Origin: Streptomyces xantholiticus
Lineage (GTDB): Bacteria > Actinomycetota > Actinomycetes > Streptomycetales > Streptomycetaceae
Length of the DNA: 64,000 bases
NCBI RefSeq assembly: GCF_014651015.1
Contig: NZ_BMWB01000007.1
Span: forward strand, 124,001-188,000
Direction: 5' to 3'
In this document: positions 1 through 8,689 of the stretch, in pieces
Numbering within the stretch: position 1 is the stretch's first letter
Layout of the letters: every line of letters begins with the position of its first letter
Made by a program: the position numbers and the translations under genes
The notes under the pieces: model-generated
The model's database searches: none
What the model was told of the DNA's origin: nothing
What the model saw: the letters and a program-made list of their open reading frames with translations, nothing else

Positions 1-7
1 GGACGCC

Positions 8-757
8 GTGAGTCCTTCGCTGAACGTACGCGGACTCGCGTACGCCTACCCCGACGGCCACCAGGCGCTGTTCGGCGTCGATCTGACTGTCGGGCGCGGC
101 GAACGGGTCGCTCTCCTCGGACCCAACGGCGCGGGCAAGACCACGCTCGTGCTGCATCTCAACGGCATCCTGACCGGCGGTGTCGGCTCCGTCGCCGTGG
201 CCGGGCTGCCGGTCGACCGCAGGAATCTCGCGGAGATCCGCCGCCGCGTCGGCATCGTCTTCCAGGACCCGGACGACCAGCTGTTCATGCCGACTGTCCG
301 GGAGGACGTGGCCTTCGGCCCGGCGTCGGCCGGGATGCGCGGCGCCGAACTGGAGGCCCGCGTCATGACCGCGCTGGACAGGGTCGGCATGGCGGACTTC
401 GCCGACCGGCCCCCGCACCACCTCTCGTTCGGGCAGCGCCGCCGGGTCGCGGTCGCGACCGTGCTGGCGATGGAGCCGGAGATCCTGGTGCTCGACGAGC
501 CCTCGTCGAACCTGGACCCCGCCTCGCGCCGCGAACTGGCCGACGTCCTGCGCTCGTTGGACGTCACCGTGCTGATGGTCACGCACGACCTGCCGTACGC
601 GCTGGAGCTGTGCCCGAGGGCGGTGATCCTCAGCGGCGGCGTGATCGCGGCGGACGGTACCACGCAGGCGCTGCTGGGCGACGACGAACTCATGCGGACG
701 CACCGTCTGGAGCTGCCCTTCGGCTTCGACCCGAGGTCCGTGACAATAGGCGCGTGA
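8..757 (+). CDS. cbiO: ECF/cobalt-type ABC transporter ATPase
   Basis: ATPase subunit that powers uptake of a metal ion (cobalt or nickel) or vitamin through an energy-coupling-factor transporter, acting on the cytoplasmic face of the membrane. Visible motifs are Walker A GPNGAGKTT (residues 38-46), the Q-loop within QDPDDQLF (from residue 86), which is characteristic of ECF ATPases, signature LSFGQ (139-143), Walker B ILVLDEP (159-165) and the switch histidine in VTHD (193). The 249-residue length is normal for the family. The GTG start lies almost at the window edge, so the transmembrane and substrate-binding partners are presumably to the left. The stop overlaps the GTG of the next gene (GTGA). 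The substrate is inferred from family membership only. Confidence 0.88.
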   Translation: MSPSLNVRGLAYAYPDGHQALFGVDLTVGRGERVALLGPNGAGKTTLVLHLNGILTGGVGSVAVAGLPVDRRNLAEIRRRVGIVFQDPDDQLFMPTVREDVAFGPASAGMRGAELEARVMTALDRVGMADFADRPPHHLSFGQRRRVAVATVLAMEPEILVLDEPSSNLDPASRRELADVLRSLDVTVLMVTHDLPYALELCPRAVILSGGVIAADGTTQALLGDDELMRTHRLELPFGFDPRSVTIGA

Positions 758-1233
758 ACACGGAGCACGGACATGAGGACCGGAGCGGGGCGACGCCGAT
801 GTCGCTGCTGCTCGACGATCAGCTGTGCTTCGCGCTGTACGCGGCCCAGCGGGCGGTCACGGCCGCCTATCGGCCGCTGCTCGCCGAGCTCGGCCTGACC
901 TATCCGCAGTACCTGACGATGCTGGTGCTGTGGGAGCGCGGCGAGATCCCGGTCAAGGAGCTGGGCTCCGCGTTGCGGCTCGACTACGGCACGGTCTCCC
1001 CGCTGCTCAAGCGGCTCGAGGCGGCGGGGCTGGTGCGGCGGGAGCGTTCCGCGGCCGACGAGCGCTCGGTGCGGCTGGTACTCACGGACGAGGGGGAGGC
1101 GCTGCGCGAACGGGCCGGGAAGGTGCCTGCGCAGTTGCTGGTGAGCACCGGCATGGAGGGGGCGGAGATCGCCCGCCTCCGCGCCGACCTCCACCGTCTG
1201 GCGGAGACGGCCGCGAAGGCTACCCCGGAGTAA
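754..1233 (+). CDS. ohrR: MarR-family organic hydroperoxide sensor OhrR
   Basis: Winged-helix repressor that senses organic peroxides and releases the ohr promoter when its N-terminal cysteine is oxidised. The reactive Cys sits in the DDQLCFALYA motif, residue 25 from the GTG start or residue 10 from the alternative ATG at 799, as in known OhrR proteins. A MarR helix-turn-helix and wing follow (TVSPLLKRLEAAGLVRR, then a basic wing). The GTG at 754 overlaps the stop of the upstream ATPase gene. The ATG at 799 begins exactly where the conserved domain begins, so the start is uncertain. The gene lies directly upstream of ohr in the same direction; family knowledge and this pairing together make the assignment strong. 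Confidence 0.88.
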   Translation: MNTEHGHEDRSGATPMSLLLDDQLCFALYAAQRAVTAAYRPLLAELGLTYPQYLTMLVLWERGEIPVKELGSALRLDYGTVSPLLKRLEAAGLVRRERSAADERSVRLVLTDEGEALRERAGKVPAQLLVSTGMEGAEIARLRADLHRLAETAAKATPE

Positions 1234-1253
1234 CAAGAGGTTCGCTGCACCGA

Positions 1254-1271
1254 TACATTGTGCGCGATGTA
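1254..1271. promoter_or_regulatory. Candidate OhrR operator 5' of ohr
   Basis: Imperfect palindrome TACATTGTGCGCGATGTA in the ohrR-ohr gap. A second inverted repeat, ATTTCG (1273-1278) with CGAAAT (1289-1294), follows at once. Both lie in an AT-rich island in otherwise GC-rich DNA, where an OhrR-controlled ohr promoter is expected. Binding is inferred. Confidence 0.5.
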
Positions 1272-1350
1272 AATTTCGCAATCCGCGACGAAATCACGCG
1301 CCGGCTCACGCGATGCGGACCATCCGGCGCACGCACCCCGGGGGCGCAGC

Positions 1351-1809
1351 ATGACCGAACAGGTGGACACCTTCGGCACGACCGACACCCGCCCGACCAA
1401 GATCATGTATGTGGCGGAGGCAACTGCCCACGGCGGCCGCGACGGCTATGTGACAAGTCACGACGGCCAGATCGAACTACGCGTCGCCATGCCGCCCGCA
1501 CTCGGCGGCGACGGCCGCGGCACCAACCCGGAGCAGCTCTTCGCCGCCGGCTACAGCTCCTGCTTCCACAACGCCCTGGTGCTCGTCGGCCGCCGTGCGG
1601 GCCTCGACCTCACCGGCTCCACCGTCGCCGCCAAGGTCGGCATCGGACCCAACAAGGCGCGTGGTTACGGCCTCGCGGTCGCCCTCAACGTCTCGCTGCC
1701 GCTCGTCGACCAGGACCTCGCCTCGCGGCTGGTGGCCGCCGCCCACCAGGTCTGCCCGTACTCCAACGCCACCCGCGACAACATCGACGTCTCCATCGTT
1801 CTCAGCTGA
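1351..1809 (+). CDS. ohr: Organic hydroperoxide resistance protein Ohr (OsmC family)
   Basis: Cytosolic thiol peroxidase that reduces organic hydroperoxides to alcohols, using two active cysteines recharged by lipoyl-dependent enzymes. Both cysteines are present: C71 in SSCFHNA and C135 in QVCPYSNATR. The 152-residue length is typical. Residues around GRGTNPEQLFAAGYSSCF match the family's most conserved block. The gene follows ohrR in tandem with a 117-bp gap that contains palindromic sequence likely bound by OhrR, so induction by organic peroxide is expected. Confidence 0.93.
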   Translation: MTEQVDTFGTTDTRPTKIMYVAEATAHGGRDGYVTSHDGQIELRVAMPPALGGDGRGTNPEQLFAAGYSSCFHNALVLVGRRAGLDLTGSTVAAKVGIGPNKARGYGLAVALNVSLPLVDQDLASRLVAAAHQVCPYSNATRDNIDVSIVLS

Positions 1810-1890
1810 CCGTGCCCGTCCCGCCCCGCGAGCAGACCGGTCTGCACCACGTTGCACCATGGGGGGATGGATCGCAGCGGAGGAGCAGAC

Positions 1891-3057
1891 GTGGTGGACG
1901 TCCGGGGCACGGTGGCGGACGGCTTCGAGGCGGTCGCGCACGCCTTCGCGCGGGGCTTCGAGCAGCGCGGCGAGCGCGGGGCGGCCGTCGCCGTCTACCG
2001 TGACGGGCGCAAGGTCGTCGACCTGTGGGCGGGCACTCGGGACGTCGACGGGCACGAGCCGTGGGCGGTCGACACCGCACAGATCGTCCGCTCGGCCACC
2101 AAGGGCGTCGCCGCGGCAGTCGTCCTGCTGCTCCACCAGCGCGGTCAGATCGACCTGGACGCGCCGGTCGGCACGTACTGGCCGGAGTTCAAGGCGGCCG
2201 GCAAGGAACGGGCCCTCGTGCGCCACCTGCTCTCGCACCGGGTCGGCCTGCCGGTGCTGGACCGCCCGATCACCCCGGCGGAGGCCGGGGACGGTGTCAG
2301 CGGACCGGCCGCGCTGGCCGCACAGGCCCCCGTGTGGGAACCCGGCACCGAGCACGGCTACCACGCGCAGACCTACGGCTGGCTCCTCGGCGAACTCGTA
2401 CGCCGTGTCACCGGCCGCACCCTCGGCCGCTGGGTCGCCGAGGAGATCGCCCGCCCCCTCGGCCTCGACCTGTGGATAGGGCTGCCCGGGGACGAGGCCC
2501 ACCGGGTCGGCCGGCTCGGGCAGATAGCGGAGCCGCCGACCGCGGAGGGCGGCGGTCTCAAGCTGCGGCCCAAACGTTCCGTGGCAGAGGCGTACCGCGA
2601 CCCCATGTCCCTGACCCGCCGCGCCTTCGAGGCCATCGACCCGCTCCCCGACGAGAACGACCCGGCCTACCGTGCAGCCGAACTCCCCGCCTCGGGCGGC
2701 ATATCCACGGCACGGGCCCTCGCCCGTTTCTACGCCGCGACCATCGGCGAGGTCGACGGCGGGCCCCGGCTCTTCGCCCCGGCCACGCTCACCCTCGCCC
2801 GCACCGAGGAGTCCGCCGGGCGGGACAGGGTCCTGGTCGTACCCACCCGCTTCGGACTCGGGTTCATGCTGCACGGCCCGGTGTCGCCGCTGCTCGGCCC
2901 CGGCTCCTTCGGCCACCCCGGCCGCGGCGGCTCCCTCGGTTTCGCCGACCCCGAGTCGGGCATCGCGCTCGGCTACACGACGAACGGCATGCGCAAGGGC
3001 GTGACCGCCGATCCGCGTGCCCAGGCGCTGATCAGGGCGGTACGTTCGGCCCTATGA
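1891..3057 (+). CDS. Serine beta-lactamase-like hydrolase (class C / EstB type)
   Basis: Predicted esterase or peptidase of the serine beta-lactamase superfamily. The catalytic SxxK motif is SATK, about residue 68 from the GTG start. A tyrosine in the GYHAQTYGWL segment is the likely second catalytic residue, and HPGRGGS near the C-terminus replaces the KTG box. No signal peptide is seen, so a cytosolic enzyme is likely. The start was set at GTG 1891 because GGAGGAG lies 5 nt upstream; ATGs at 1852 and 1867 are in frame but lack a comparable ribosome site. The natural substrate is unknown; true beta-lactam resistance is unlikely from context. It stands alone between ohr and a decayed toxin-antitoxin pair. 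Confidence 0.82.
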   Translation: MVDVRGTVADGFEAVAHAFARGFEQRGERGAAVAVYRDGRKVVDLWAGTRDVDGHEPWAVDTAQIVRSATKGVAAAVVLLLHQRGQIDLDAPVGTYWPEFKAAGKERALVRHLLSHRVGLPVLDRPITPAEAGDGVSGPAALAAQAPVWEPGTEHGYHAQTYGWLLGELVRRVTGRTLGRWVAEEIARPLGLDLWIGLPGDEAHRVGRLGQIAEPPTAEGGGLKLRPKRSVAEAYRDPMSLTRRAFEAIDPLPDENDPAYRAAELPASGGISTARALARFYAATIGEVDGGPRLFAPATLTLARTEESAGRDRVLVVPTRFGLGFMLHGPVSPLLGPGSFGHPGRGGSLGFADPESGIALGYTTNGMRKGVTADPRAQALIRAVRSAL

Positions 3058-3129
3058 GACGTTTCGACGGCTACGGCGCATGGATCACGGGCGGGGCGCG
3101 GCATTTCCACCGCTGAGCGGCAGGCGTCG

Positions 3130-3523
3130 TCAGGCGGGGGCGTCCACGCCGAGCCCGGCCTCCCGCGCCGCGTCGGCCAGACGTTCGTCATAGGTGACGA
3201 ACGAGGTGAGCTGTGTCCGTACCCGCAGCGCTGTGGCCAAGTGGATGGCATCCGGACTGCGTACGGTGGTCGGCTTGATGGTCTGTGCCAGGATGCGGAC
3301 GCCTGCGTCCAGGTCGATCAGGCCGATCAGGTCCAAGACGGGATGCAGACGCGCCACGGCCTGCGGGGCATGGCGAGCCAGGGGCGCGGGAGGTCTCGAC
3401 CTCCACCAGGACGGAACTGGTCCAGCTGATCTCGGCTCGCTCGTCGAGCCAGTCACGAAGGGCCTGCGACTCTGATTCCGCGTGGACGAGCTTCACGACA
3501 GCGGCGGAGTCGAGGTAGATCAT
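3130..3523 (-). pseudogene. VapC-like PIN-domain toxin, frameshifted
   Basis: Remnant of a PIN-domain ribonuclease toxin. The N-terminal half begins MIYLDSAAVVKL, with the first acidic metal ligand in LDS. The C-terminal half, with SPDAIHLATAL and FVTYDERL carrying further acidic ligands, is in another frame. Removing one base from the G4 run at 3381-3384 (C4 on the coding strand) joins them as a continuous TSRALARHAP segment, which is what the family shows. The start codon overlaps the stop of the upstream antitoxin (ATGA), the usual toxin-antitoxin arrangement. A sequencing error in the homopolymer is possible, but the antitoxin is also damaged. Confidence 0.8.
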
Positions 3524-3756
3524 CAGCGCTCTTCCTCGCGACCACGGGAGATCTCGGCGGCGACGTCGATGCCGTCCGGCTCGCCCAGTGGCATGCGCAG
3601 AACCGCGCGCCGCATGGCGGCAGCCCGCTCCTTGCGCAGGGCGGCTTCCAGCACGGCCTGCCGGATGGCCGCCGAGCGAGAACTGCCGTCGTGGGTGAGA
3701 ACCGCCAATGCGTGCTCGGTCTCCTAATCACTTCGGATCGTGATGGTGTCAGCCAT
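3523..3756 (-). pseudogene. VapB-like ribbon-helix-helix antitoxin with nonsense codon
   Basis: Antitoxin partner of the adjacent PIN toxin. From the ATG at 3756 the frame reads MADTITIRSD, then TAG (3724-3726, codon 11), then ETEHALAVLTHDGSSRSAAI, the expected ribbon-helix-helix and helix region, to a normal end that overlaps the toxin start. The TAG sits where relatives commonly have a charged residue such as Lys or Glu, so one substitution explains it. Reinitiation downstream (for example ATG 3708) could make a 61-residue piece lacking the DNA-binding strand. Together with the frameshift in the toxin this marks a dead pair. Confidence 0.75.
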
Positions 3757-3824
3757 GGAAGCAGCGCAGGACAACCCGTCTTACGCGGCGAGTGGTCGAC
3801 ACCGGACACCGTCGCCGTGCGGCG

Positions 3825-4709
3825 TCAGGCGGTCGTGAGCATCAGGCCGATGCCGGCCACCATCAGGATGGCCGCCGCGATCCTCGGGCCGCCGAAGCGT
3901 TCCTTGAAGAACAGCGCCCCGATCGCCGCGCCCACGATGATCGACGACTCGCGCAGCGCCGCGATCGGGGCGAGCGGCGCACGCGTCTGCGCCCAGAGCA
4001 CCAGGCCGTACGCGGTGACCGCCATCACCGCGCCGAGCAGCCCGCGCCCTGCGTACGGCCGCAGTTGCGGCCACAGCGCGGACCGGCGCACGCATATCGC
4101 GTAGAGGACCAGCGGTATGCCCTCCAGGATCATCAGCCAGGCGACGTAGCCGCCCGCGGTTCCGGCGGCCCGCACACCCACCCCGTCGACGACGGTGTAC
4201 GCGGAGATCGACAGGCCCGTCGCGAGCGCGGCGAGCACCGCCGGCCAGTGCGGCCGCGCAACCTCACCGGTGCGGCGCTCGCCGGTGCCGCGGCGGATCG
4301 GAAGGACGCCCCACACGGCGAGCCCCACCAGCCCGGCGGAGGCGACCACCACACCGGTCAACTGCCAGCCGCCGACGCGCTCGTCGACGAACACGGCGGC
4401 GGCGAGAGTCACCACCAGCGGGGCCGTGCCGCGGGCGATCGGATACACCTGGCCGAAGTCCCCGAGGCTGAACGACCGCAGCAGCAGCGCGTGGTAGCCC
4501 ACGTGCAGCAACGCGGACCCGATCAGATACGGCCAGGCAGCGGCGGCCGGTACCGGCACGAACGGAGCCATCAGCCCACCGATGACCGACGCGCCCCCGA
4601 CGATCAGCGTGAAGACGACCAGCCGGTCCTTGATCCGGTGGGCGAGGGCGTTCCAGCCGGCGTGGGTCACCGCCGCCGCGAGGACCGCCCCGGTGACCAG
4701 AGGCGTCAC
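3825..4709 (-). CDS. DMT-superfamily (EamA) transporter
   Basis: Integral membrane exporter-type protein with about ten hydrophobic segments arranged as two EamA repeats; the second begins near WPAVLAALATGLSISAYTVVDG. The length of 294 residues is normal. The family exports amino acids, nucleosides or drugs; the substrate cannot be read from the sequence. Its ATG overlaps the stop of the upstream YbaK-type gene by four bases, so the two are co-translated. No regulator is adjacent. Confidence 0.85.
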   Translation of the reverse strand: MTPLVTGAVLAAAVTHAGWNALAHRIKDRLVVFTLIVGGASVIGGLMAPFVPVPAAAAWPYLIGSALLHVGYHALLLRSFSLGDFGQVYPIARGTAPLVVTLAAAVFVDERVGGWQLTGVVVASAGLVGLAVWGVLPIRRGTGERRTGEVARPHWPAVLAALATGLSISAYTVVDGVGVRAAGTAGGYVAWLMILEGIPLVLYAICVRRSALWPQLRPYAGRGLLGAVMAVTAYGLVLWAQTRAPLAPIAALRESSIIVGAAIGALFFKERFGGPRIAAAILMVAGIGLMLTTA

Positions 4710-5224
4710 GCGGTGCGCTCGCGGACGTCCACCAGGGTGCCGCCCGCGTGGGCGATCAGGGACTTCGGGTCGAGCGGGAAAACGGTGTGCGGGGTCCCGG
4801 CCGCCGCCCAGACCACGTCGTGGTCGAGCAGTCCCCGGTCGGCCAGCACCCGGGTGCGGGTCCGGTGGCCGAACGGCGGTACGCCACCGATCGCGTACCC
4901 CGTCGTCTCCCGCACCAGGTCGGCGTCCGCGCGCTTCACGGCCTCGGCGCCGAGCTCCTGCCGCACGCGCTCCACGTCCACCCTCGAGGCGCCGTCCATC
5001 AGCACCAGCACCGGCACACCCCGAGAGCCTTCGGCCTGGGGGTGCCCCCAGGCCGCGAAGATCAGCGACTTGACGATCTCGCTCACGTCGCAGCCGATCG
5101 CCTCCGCCGCCTGCGCGGCGGTCCGCGTGGCGTCCGGGAAGCGGCGTACGGGGACGTCGAGGCCGAGTTCGCGCAGGGCTTCGGCGAAACGGGGATGGGT
5201 GCCGGCGGTGTCGTGAGTGCTCAT
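4706..5224 (-). CDS. YbaK/ProX-type aminoacyl-tRNA deacylase
   Basis: Predicted trans-editing enzyme that hydrolyses mischarged aminoacyl-tRNA (Cys-tRNA(Pro) or Ala-tRNA(Pro) in characterised relatives). The fold's hallmark lysine is in EIVKSLIF, and the substrate-pocket loop TTGYAIGGVPPFGH is conserved. The start was placed at ATG 5224 (MSTHDTAGTHP); upstream in-frame codons add an unconserved tail. The stop overlaps the start of the DMT transporter gene (ATGA). The exact tRNA specificity is not visible. Confidence 0.85.
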   Translation of the reverse strand: MSTHDTAGTHPRFAEALRELGLDVPVRRFPDATRTAAQAAEAIGCDVSEIVKSLIFAAWGHPQAEGSRGVPVLVLMDGASRVDVERVRQELGAEAVKRADADLVRETTGYAIGGVPPFGHRTRTRVLADRGLLDHDVVWAAAGTPHTVFPLDPKSLIAHAGGTLVDVRERTA

Positions 5225-5279
5225 GGCCCGCACGCTAGCGGTAGCTGTAGGGGCCATGCGAACGGTTTCGGCCGTTGGT

Positions 5280-6917
5280 TCAGCGTGCGTTCAGCACCCG
5301 TGCGACCGCCTGTCCCGCCGCGTCGCCGCCGTGCCCGCCGGCCTGCACGACCGCAGCCGCGGCCAGGTCGTCGGCGTACCCGGTGAACCAGCTGTTGGAG
5401 TCGCCCTGACCGTCGACCTCGGCCGAGCCGGTCTTCGCGCCCTTGCTCCCGCTGACCGAAGCCATGGCCCGGGTTGCCGTGCCGCTCGTGGCGGCCGCGT
5501 TCATCATCTGCCGCAGCGACCCGGCGATCGAGTCCGGCAGCGGCGTGGCCCTGGCCAGTTCACGATTGTCCAGGCCCTGCGGGACGATGACGGGCTGCTT
5601 GAACCCGCCGCCCTTCACGGTCGCGGCGATGGACGCGACGTTGAGCGCGTTCATCTGGATCTGCCCCTGGCCGATGTATGAGGCGGCGGTCTCCGCGCCC
5701 GCCGACTCCGGCACCTTGCCGTCGAAGGTGACAACACCCGTCTGCCAGTCGAGACCGATGCCGAAGTACTTGCGGGCGGTGTCGCCGAGCGCCGTGCCCG
5801 CGCCCGCGCCGAGCGGTTTGACCGGCTTGATGAAGGTGGTGTTGCAGGAGCGCGCGAAGGCCTGTTGAAGCGTCGCCCCGGGGATGGAGAAGTCCTCGAG
5901 GTTGTGGAACTCCCGCTCCCAGGTCACCGTCGACGGGCACTCGACCGGTGAGTTCGGCCCGTTCACCAGGCCCTTGTCCAGCATCATCGCCGCCGTCACG
6001 ATCTTCATCGTCGAGCCGGGTGCCTGGGCGCCCTGCAGCGCCGTGTTGAACTCCCCGGCCTCGGCGTCGGCGACCGCCTTGATCTCGCCGGTACTGGGCT
6101 GGATCGCGACGACCGACGCGGCGGCGTAGTTCCGCACCGCCTTCTCCGCGGCGGCCTGCACACCGGCGTCGAGGGTGGTGCGCAGCGTCCCCGCCTTCCC
6201 CTCCGTCAGCGTGAGCAGCGTCCGGTCGGGCACGTCCGGCGCCGCGGACGTGATCGCCAGCTCGATGCCGGGGGTGCCGCCCACCTCGTTGCCGTACTTC
6301 TTGCGCAGCTGGTCCAGGACCGGGCCGAGCGAGGGGTACTTCTCCCTCGTCAACTCGACACCGTTGTCGTCGACGGCCTTGATCTGCGGGGCCGACGCCT
6401 GTGACGTCACCAGCGAGGTGCCCTCGGAGAGCTTCGGGTGGACGACGGACGGCTGCCAGTCCACCAGCGCCTTCCCGGTCGTCAGCCCGCGCACCACGGT
6501 CAGCGAGGAGGCGTACGACCAGGGCTTGCTCTCCCCCTGGTACGACACGGTCGCCTCGACCGTGAACGGCACGGTGGCGCCCGCCGCCCGTCCGGGCTTG
6601 ATGACGGCCCCCGTGACGTGCGCCTTGTCGCTGAACCCGGTCAGCAGCGGCTCGGCCTCGGCCTCGTTGTTCGTCAGCCGGGCCGCTTCGAGGCCCCTGC
6701 CCTCGGCCCATGCGGCGAGGAAGTTCTTCGCGGTCTGCTCGATCTCGTCCGCGCTGGGCGGTCCCGTCTTCTTCTGAGCCGATCCGGCCTTGGTGCTCAC
6801 ACCGCCGCCACCCGAGCCGGTCAGTCCGGTGTACAGGTTGTAGCCCCCGTAGCCGACGCCGGTTGCGACGACCGCGAAGACGCCGCCGACGACGGCGACC
6901 TTTGCTCCACTGCGCAT
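5280..6917 (-). CDS. Penicillin-binding protein with MecA_N domain
   Basis: Membrane-anchored peptidoglycan transpeptidase that cross-links the wall. The chain has an N-terminal membrane anchor (residues 5-28), an NTF2-like MecA_N domain (roughly 50-165), a dimerisation segment, and the transpeptidase domain with SxxK as PGSTMK (Ser 302), SxN as SCN (357-359) and KTG (495-497). The ATG at 6917 was chosen because a GGGGAGGGGG ribosome site lies 8 nt upstream; a codon at 6962 would add 15 unconserved residues. All catalytic motifs are intact. Streptomyces keeps many such paralogues; the role may be in sporulation or stress, but this is not shown here. Confidence 0.9.
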   Translation of the reverse strand: MRSGAKVAVVGGVFAVVATGVGYGGYNLYTGLTGSGGGGVSTKAGSAQKKTGPPSADEIEQTAKNFLAAWAEGRGLEAARLTNNEAEAEPLLTGFSDKAHVTGAVIKPGRAAGATVPFTVEATVSYQGESKPWSYASSLTVVRGLTTGKALVDWQPSVVHPKLSEGTSLVTSQASAPQIKAVDDNGVELTREKYPSLGPVLDQLRKKYGNEVGGTPGIELAITSAAPDVPDRTLLTLTEGKAGTLRTTLDAGVQAAAEKAVRNYAAASVVAIQPSTGEIKAVADAEAGEFNTALQGAQAPGSTMKIVTAAMMLDKGLVNGPNSPVECPSTVTWEREFHNLEDFSIPGATLQQAFARSCNTTFIKPVKPLGAGAGTALGDTARKYFGIGLDWQTGVVTFDGKVPESAGAETAASYIGQGQIQMNALNVASIAATVKGGGFKQPVIVPQGLDNRELARATPLPDSIAGSLRQMMNAAATSGTATRAMASVSGSKGAKTGSAEVDGQGDSNSWFTGYADDLAAAAVVQAGGHGGDAAGQAVARVLNAR

Positions 6918-7067
6918 GACCGCAGCCCCCTCCCCAGAGTGCACGCCTTTGAACGTGTTCAAAGGCGTGAGTCATTTGGCACTCTACGGGACAGGGGTGT
7001 CGGCGTCCGTGGTCTTTATGGGACCGGGACGCGAACCGGGCACGGGCCGGGCGGCGTCCCTGCACCC

Positions 7068-7844
7068 ATGGGAACCCTCTCGCACCGGACACGCCAGCTG
7101 CTCCGCTTCACGCTGCTCGAGGCGCGCTGCTGCGCCTTCGCGGTGGCGCTGATCGGCGGCATCGCGGTCTCCGCTCTGCTGCCGGAGCTCCCGGTCGCCC
7201 GCTACGACCTGCTGCTGATCTACGGCTTGGCCCTGGCGGTCCTCGCGAGAAAGCTGGGCTGGGACAGCCCCCGGGACACCGCGGTGATCGCCGTATGTCA
7301 TCTGATCGGGCTGGTCTTCGAACTGGTCAAAGTGCGGATGGGCTCGTGGAGCTACCCGGAGGAGGCGGTGACCAAGATCGCGGGCGTCCCGCTGTACGGC
7401 GGCTTCCTGTACGCGGCGGTGGGCAGCTACGTCTGTCGCGCCTGGCACCTGTTCGACCTGCGCCTGGGCGGTTATCGACCCCGCGTCATGGCGGTGCTGG
7501 CCGGCGCCGTCTATCTGAACTTCTTCACCCACCACTGGCTGCCGGACGCCCGTTGGATACTGGCGGCCCTGCTGCTGTGCGCGACCGCGGGCACGCGGGT
7601 GCGGTTCAGGGTGGGTGAGCAGGATCACCGTATGCCGCTCGCCCTGTCGTTCGTGCTGATCGGCTTCTTCCTGTGGATCGCGGAGAACATCTCCACCTAC
7701 GCGGGCGCCTGGACCTATCCGGACCAACTGGCGGGCTGGCAACCGGTCTCGGTGGCGAAATTCGGCGCATGGGCGCTCCTGATCACGGTCACGTTCGTCC
7801 TGGTGGCCCGCTCCCGCCCGCCCCGCCCGCTGCGGTCCGCGTAG
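7068..7844 (+). CDS. DUF817 family integral membrane protein
   Basis: Multi-pass membrane protein of 258 residues with about seven to eight hydrophobic helices. Conserved features of DUF817 (relatives include B. subtilis YoaT) are MGSWSYPE, GVPLYGGFLYAAVGSY and WIAENISTYAGAWTYP. The function of the family is unknown. The start is ATG 7068 (MGTLSHRTRQ). Transcription runs away from the divergent PBP gene, with 150 bp between the starts. A strong hairpin follows the stop. Confidence 0.85.
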   Translation: MGTLSHRTRQLLRFTLLEARCCAFAVALIGGIAVSALLPELPVARYDLLLIYGLALAVLARKLGWDSPRDTAVIAVCHLIGLVFELVKVRMGSWSYPEEAVTKIAGVPLYGGFLYAAVGSYVCRAWHLFDLRLGGYRPRVMAVLAGAVYLNFFTHHWLPDARWILAALLLCATAGTRVRFRVGEQDHRMPLALSFVLIGFFLWIAENISTYAGAWTYPDQLAGWQPVSVAKFGAWALLITVTFVLVARSRPPRPLRSA

Positions 7845-7861
7845 CACCTTGGGCGAGCCGT

Positions 7862-7888
7862 CCGGAGCGGGCCGAGGGCCCGCCCCGG
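7862..7888 (+). terminator. Hairpin terminator after DUF817 gene
   Basis: Stem GCGGGCC / GGCCCGC with a GAG loop, extended by CCGG / CCGG beyond one mismatch, 17 nt after the stop. Confidence 0.6.
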
Positions 7889-8013
7889 AGCGCACCGTCA
7901 TTCGGCAGGCAGCACCGAAAGCTCGGCCCGTACGCCTCGGTAGTGTGGTGTCTCACCCGGCTGACGTGCTCCGTCCGCCGACGGTTGCTGCAACCAGTCG
8001 TCCGACCGCTGAC

Positions 8014-8041
8014 GGGCCCGACACCGAGCGGTGTCGGGCCC
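8014..8041. terminator. Perfect 12-bp hairpin at left direct repeat
   Basis: GGGCCCGACACC and its exact complement around a GAGC tetraloop. It is the counterpart of the pmt terminator, carried on the duplicated pmt 3' end. Confidence 0.65.
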
Positions 8042-8146
8042 GTCTGGATCCCGGCTACACCCAGGTGTCGAGCCACATCCGGTTGCGCCAGTCGTCCATG
8101 GGGATCGGCGTGCCCGTGTAGATCGGGTAGAAGTAGACGAAGTCCC
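8021..8146. repeat. 126-bp direct repeat, left copy (pmt 3' end)
   Basis: Ungapped match to 10523-10648 with 7 differences in 126 positions by my count. On the minus strand it encodes the last residues of protein mannosyltransferase (YFYPIYTGTPIPMDDWRNR...TWV) with the stop and the terminator hairpin, but the rest of the gene is missing. The two copies bracket a 2.4-kb accessory block. Confidence 0.9.
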
Positions 8147-8478
8147 GGCGCTTGCGCTGTATATGGCCGCGACCAGCAGCTTCACCGCCGTTGAGGGCCG
8201 TCGGAAATGCACTGGGCCGTCTCAGGGCCGTGATCATGCTCTCGGAACGCCCCATGAAGGCTGTGCGCGTTGTGCCACTCTCACCGCTGATGCGACGGTT
8301 CCGGACCACGTGCTGAGCCGCGACGGCAAGCACAGGCGAGAAGCCAGCCCGATTCGAGGCCAGCGCAAGGGCTATGATCTCTCGCCCCATGACAGCTCCC
8401 GCCCAAAGCCGCTACACCGCCCTCGGTCTACCTCCCCGCTTCCAATTACTGCTGCACGTTCAGGCGTCCCAAGTTTCA

Positions 8479-8685
8479 ACACGACGCGAGGTCGCGGGCT
8501 GAGGTGAGGGTGTCGGGGTGGTCCTCGCCCAGCAGCCGTCGACGCCGCTCCAGGGTGTCCTCGTGCAGGGCGCGTGCCTCGACGTGGTGGTCCAGATTGT
8601 TCAGGGTGATGGCCAGGCTGTGGGCAGAGTCCAAGGTGTCGCGGTGGTCCTCGCCCAGCCGCCGCCGCCGACGCCACGGCCGGAT
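8479..8685 (-). pseudogene. Tetratricopeptide-repeat protein fragment
   Basis: About 65 residues with two copies of the pattern RRRxLGEDHxDTLxSAxxLA, typical of the C-terminal repeats of actinobacterial NB-ARC/TPR proteins. There is no start or ATPase part. It abuts a transposase fragment in a different frame near 8690, so it is a leftover from a deletion or insertion rather than a working gene. Confidence 0.65.
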
Positions 8686-8689
8686 CGAG

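Noticed and set aside
46..1281. Long minus-strand open frame opposite the ATPase and ohrR genes
   Set aside because: Arg/Ser-rich shadow of genuine plus-strand genes; typical of high-GC DNA.
1891..3057. True beta-lactamase
   Set aside because: No signal peptide, and HPG replaces the KTG box, pointing to an esterase-like relative.
8055..8390. Minus-strand frame ending in the PMT C-terminal motif
   Set aside because: Only the last 35 or so residues are PMT-like; the rest is unrelated read-through, so it is a duplicated gene end and not a gene.
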